Assembly: GCA_017646545.1 (NCBI GenBank)
Contig: JAGCMI010000135.1
Coordinates: 1 to 14,398 of the forward strand
Source of the DNA: Oscillospiraceae bacterium
GTDB lineage: Bacteria > Bacillota > Clostridia > Oscillospirales > Oscillospiraceae
DNA length: 14,398 nt
Reading direction: 5' to 3'
Shown: positions 13,896-14,398 of the stretch, one piece after another
Layout: each line of letters begins with the position of its first letter
Numbering within the stretch: the stretch's first letter is position 1
Notes under the pieces: model-generated
What the model was told of the DNA's origin: nothing
What the model saw: the letters and a program-made list of their open reading frames with translations, nothing else
Database searches by the model: none
Made by a program: the position numbers and the translations under genes

Positions 13896-14398
13896 TTATC
13901 TCTGGATTCTGCCGGAGCCGTCGCCGCCAGCCAGCTTCTCAACCTCGGAAACGGTGACCATGTTGTAGTCGCCGCCGATGGAGTGCTTCAGAGCGGAAGC
14001 AGCCACTGCAAACTCAACAGCAGCCTGGGTGTCCTTGCCGCTCAGCAGAGCGTAGATCAGACCGCCGCCGAAGCTGTCGCCACCACCGACGCGGTCGATG
14101 ATGTGCAGATCATACTTTTTGGAGAAGCAGTAGTTCTCGCCGTCGAACAGCATAGCGCTCCAGCCGTTGTCGAAAGCGGAGTGGGACTCACGCAGGGTGA
14201 TGGCAACCTTCTCGAAGCCGAACTTGTCAGCCAGCTGCTTTGCAACGGACTTGTAGCCCTCGTGGTTGATGGTGCCGCCGTAGATGTCGGTGTTCTCAGC
14301 TTCGATGCCGAAGACATCCTTTGCATCCTCTTCGTTGGAGATGCAGACATCAATGTACTGAGCCAGCTTGGTCATGGCCTCGTTGGCCTGAGCACGGG
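13896..14398 (-). CDS. kdgK: PfkB-family sugar kinase, probably 2-keto-3-deoxygluconate kinase (N-terminus outside the window)
   Basis: Phosphorylates 2-keto-3-deoxygluconate with ATP, giving the substrate of Eda aldolase. Only the C-terminal 166 codons are visible; the frame stays open to the right edge beyond the Met codon at 14373-14375 (preceding residues read RAQANEA), so that Met is internal. The ribokinase-fold signature reads DRVGGGDSFGGGLIYALL, with the catalytic-base Asp codon at 14076-14078; the DRVGGGD form, preceded by KKYDLHIID, is typical of KDG kinases rather than fructokinases or ribokinases. SNEEDAKDVFGIE is the usual NEEE-type metal-site region of the family. Codon use is strongly biased, suggesting high expression. 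It is convergent with the operon and shares its terminator. The family is certain; substrate is supported by KduD next door. Confidence 0.88.
   Translation of the reverse strand, partial: RAQANEAMTKLAQYIDVCISNEEDAKDVFGIEAENTDIYGGTINHEGYKSVAKQLADKFGFEKVAITLRESHSAFDNGWSAMLFDGENYCFSKKYDLHIIDRVGGGDSFGGGLIYALLSGKDTQAAVEFAVAASALKHSIGGDYNMVTVSEVEKLAGGDGSGRIQR

Overview
The window reads as a pectin (homogalacturonan) oligosaccharide uptake and breakdown operon from a strictly anaerobic, Gram-positive-type Clostridia. Oscillospiraceae or Lachnospiraceae from a gut-like habitat is my best guess. The case rests on a lipobox solute-binding protein, LplB/YtcP-type permeases, MsmX/UgpC-type ATPases, GGAGG ribosome sites, moderate GC and several 4-bp gene overlaps. 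The taxon is inferred from gene style, not from a marker gene.

Layout. Thirteen genes on the + strand follow one another with short gaps or overlaps, from the left edge to a hairpin terminator at about 13,857-13,890. (1) 1-641: the C-terminal two thirds of a CE8 pectin methylesterase. (2) 638-1228: a six-helix membrane protein resembling an ECF-transporter S component. (3) 1225-5476: two sugar ABC permeases and a large lipoprotein binding protein. (4) 5477-5612: a gap holding stem-loops, two of them with GNRA tetraloops. (5) 5613-10312: two successive modules, each made of two small unrecognised polytopic membrane proteins followed by a complete UgpC/MsmX-like ATPase. (6) 10376-13845: a GH28 exo-polygalacturonase-type hydrolase, a GH105 unsaturated uronyl hydrolase and a KduD-type dehydrogenase. 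(7) 13896 to the right edge, on the - strand: the C-terminal part of a PfkB-family 2-keto-3-deoxygluconate kinase, convergent with the operon.

How it fits together. Oligogalacturonides are captured by the lipoprotein and imported by the two permeases, powered by one or both ATPases. GH28 and GH105 have no signal peptide, and none can be seen in the methylesterase fragment. De-esterification and trimming to (unsaturated) galacturonate are therefore probably cytoplasmic. The unsaturated monomer rearranges to 4-deoxy-L-threo-5-hexosulose uronate, which normally needs KduI (not in the window). KduD then gives 2-keto-3-deoxygluconate, which the convergent kinase phosphorylates for Eda aldolase.

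The points most worth a second look are the repeated [membrane pair + ATPase] arrangement at 5613-10312, an intrinsic-terminator-like hairpin with a T6 tract inside the start of the GH28 coding region (10477-10517), and the GNRA-capped hairpins after the binding-protein gene. No RNA genes, mobile elements, CRISPR arrays or transcription-regulator genes were seen.
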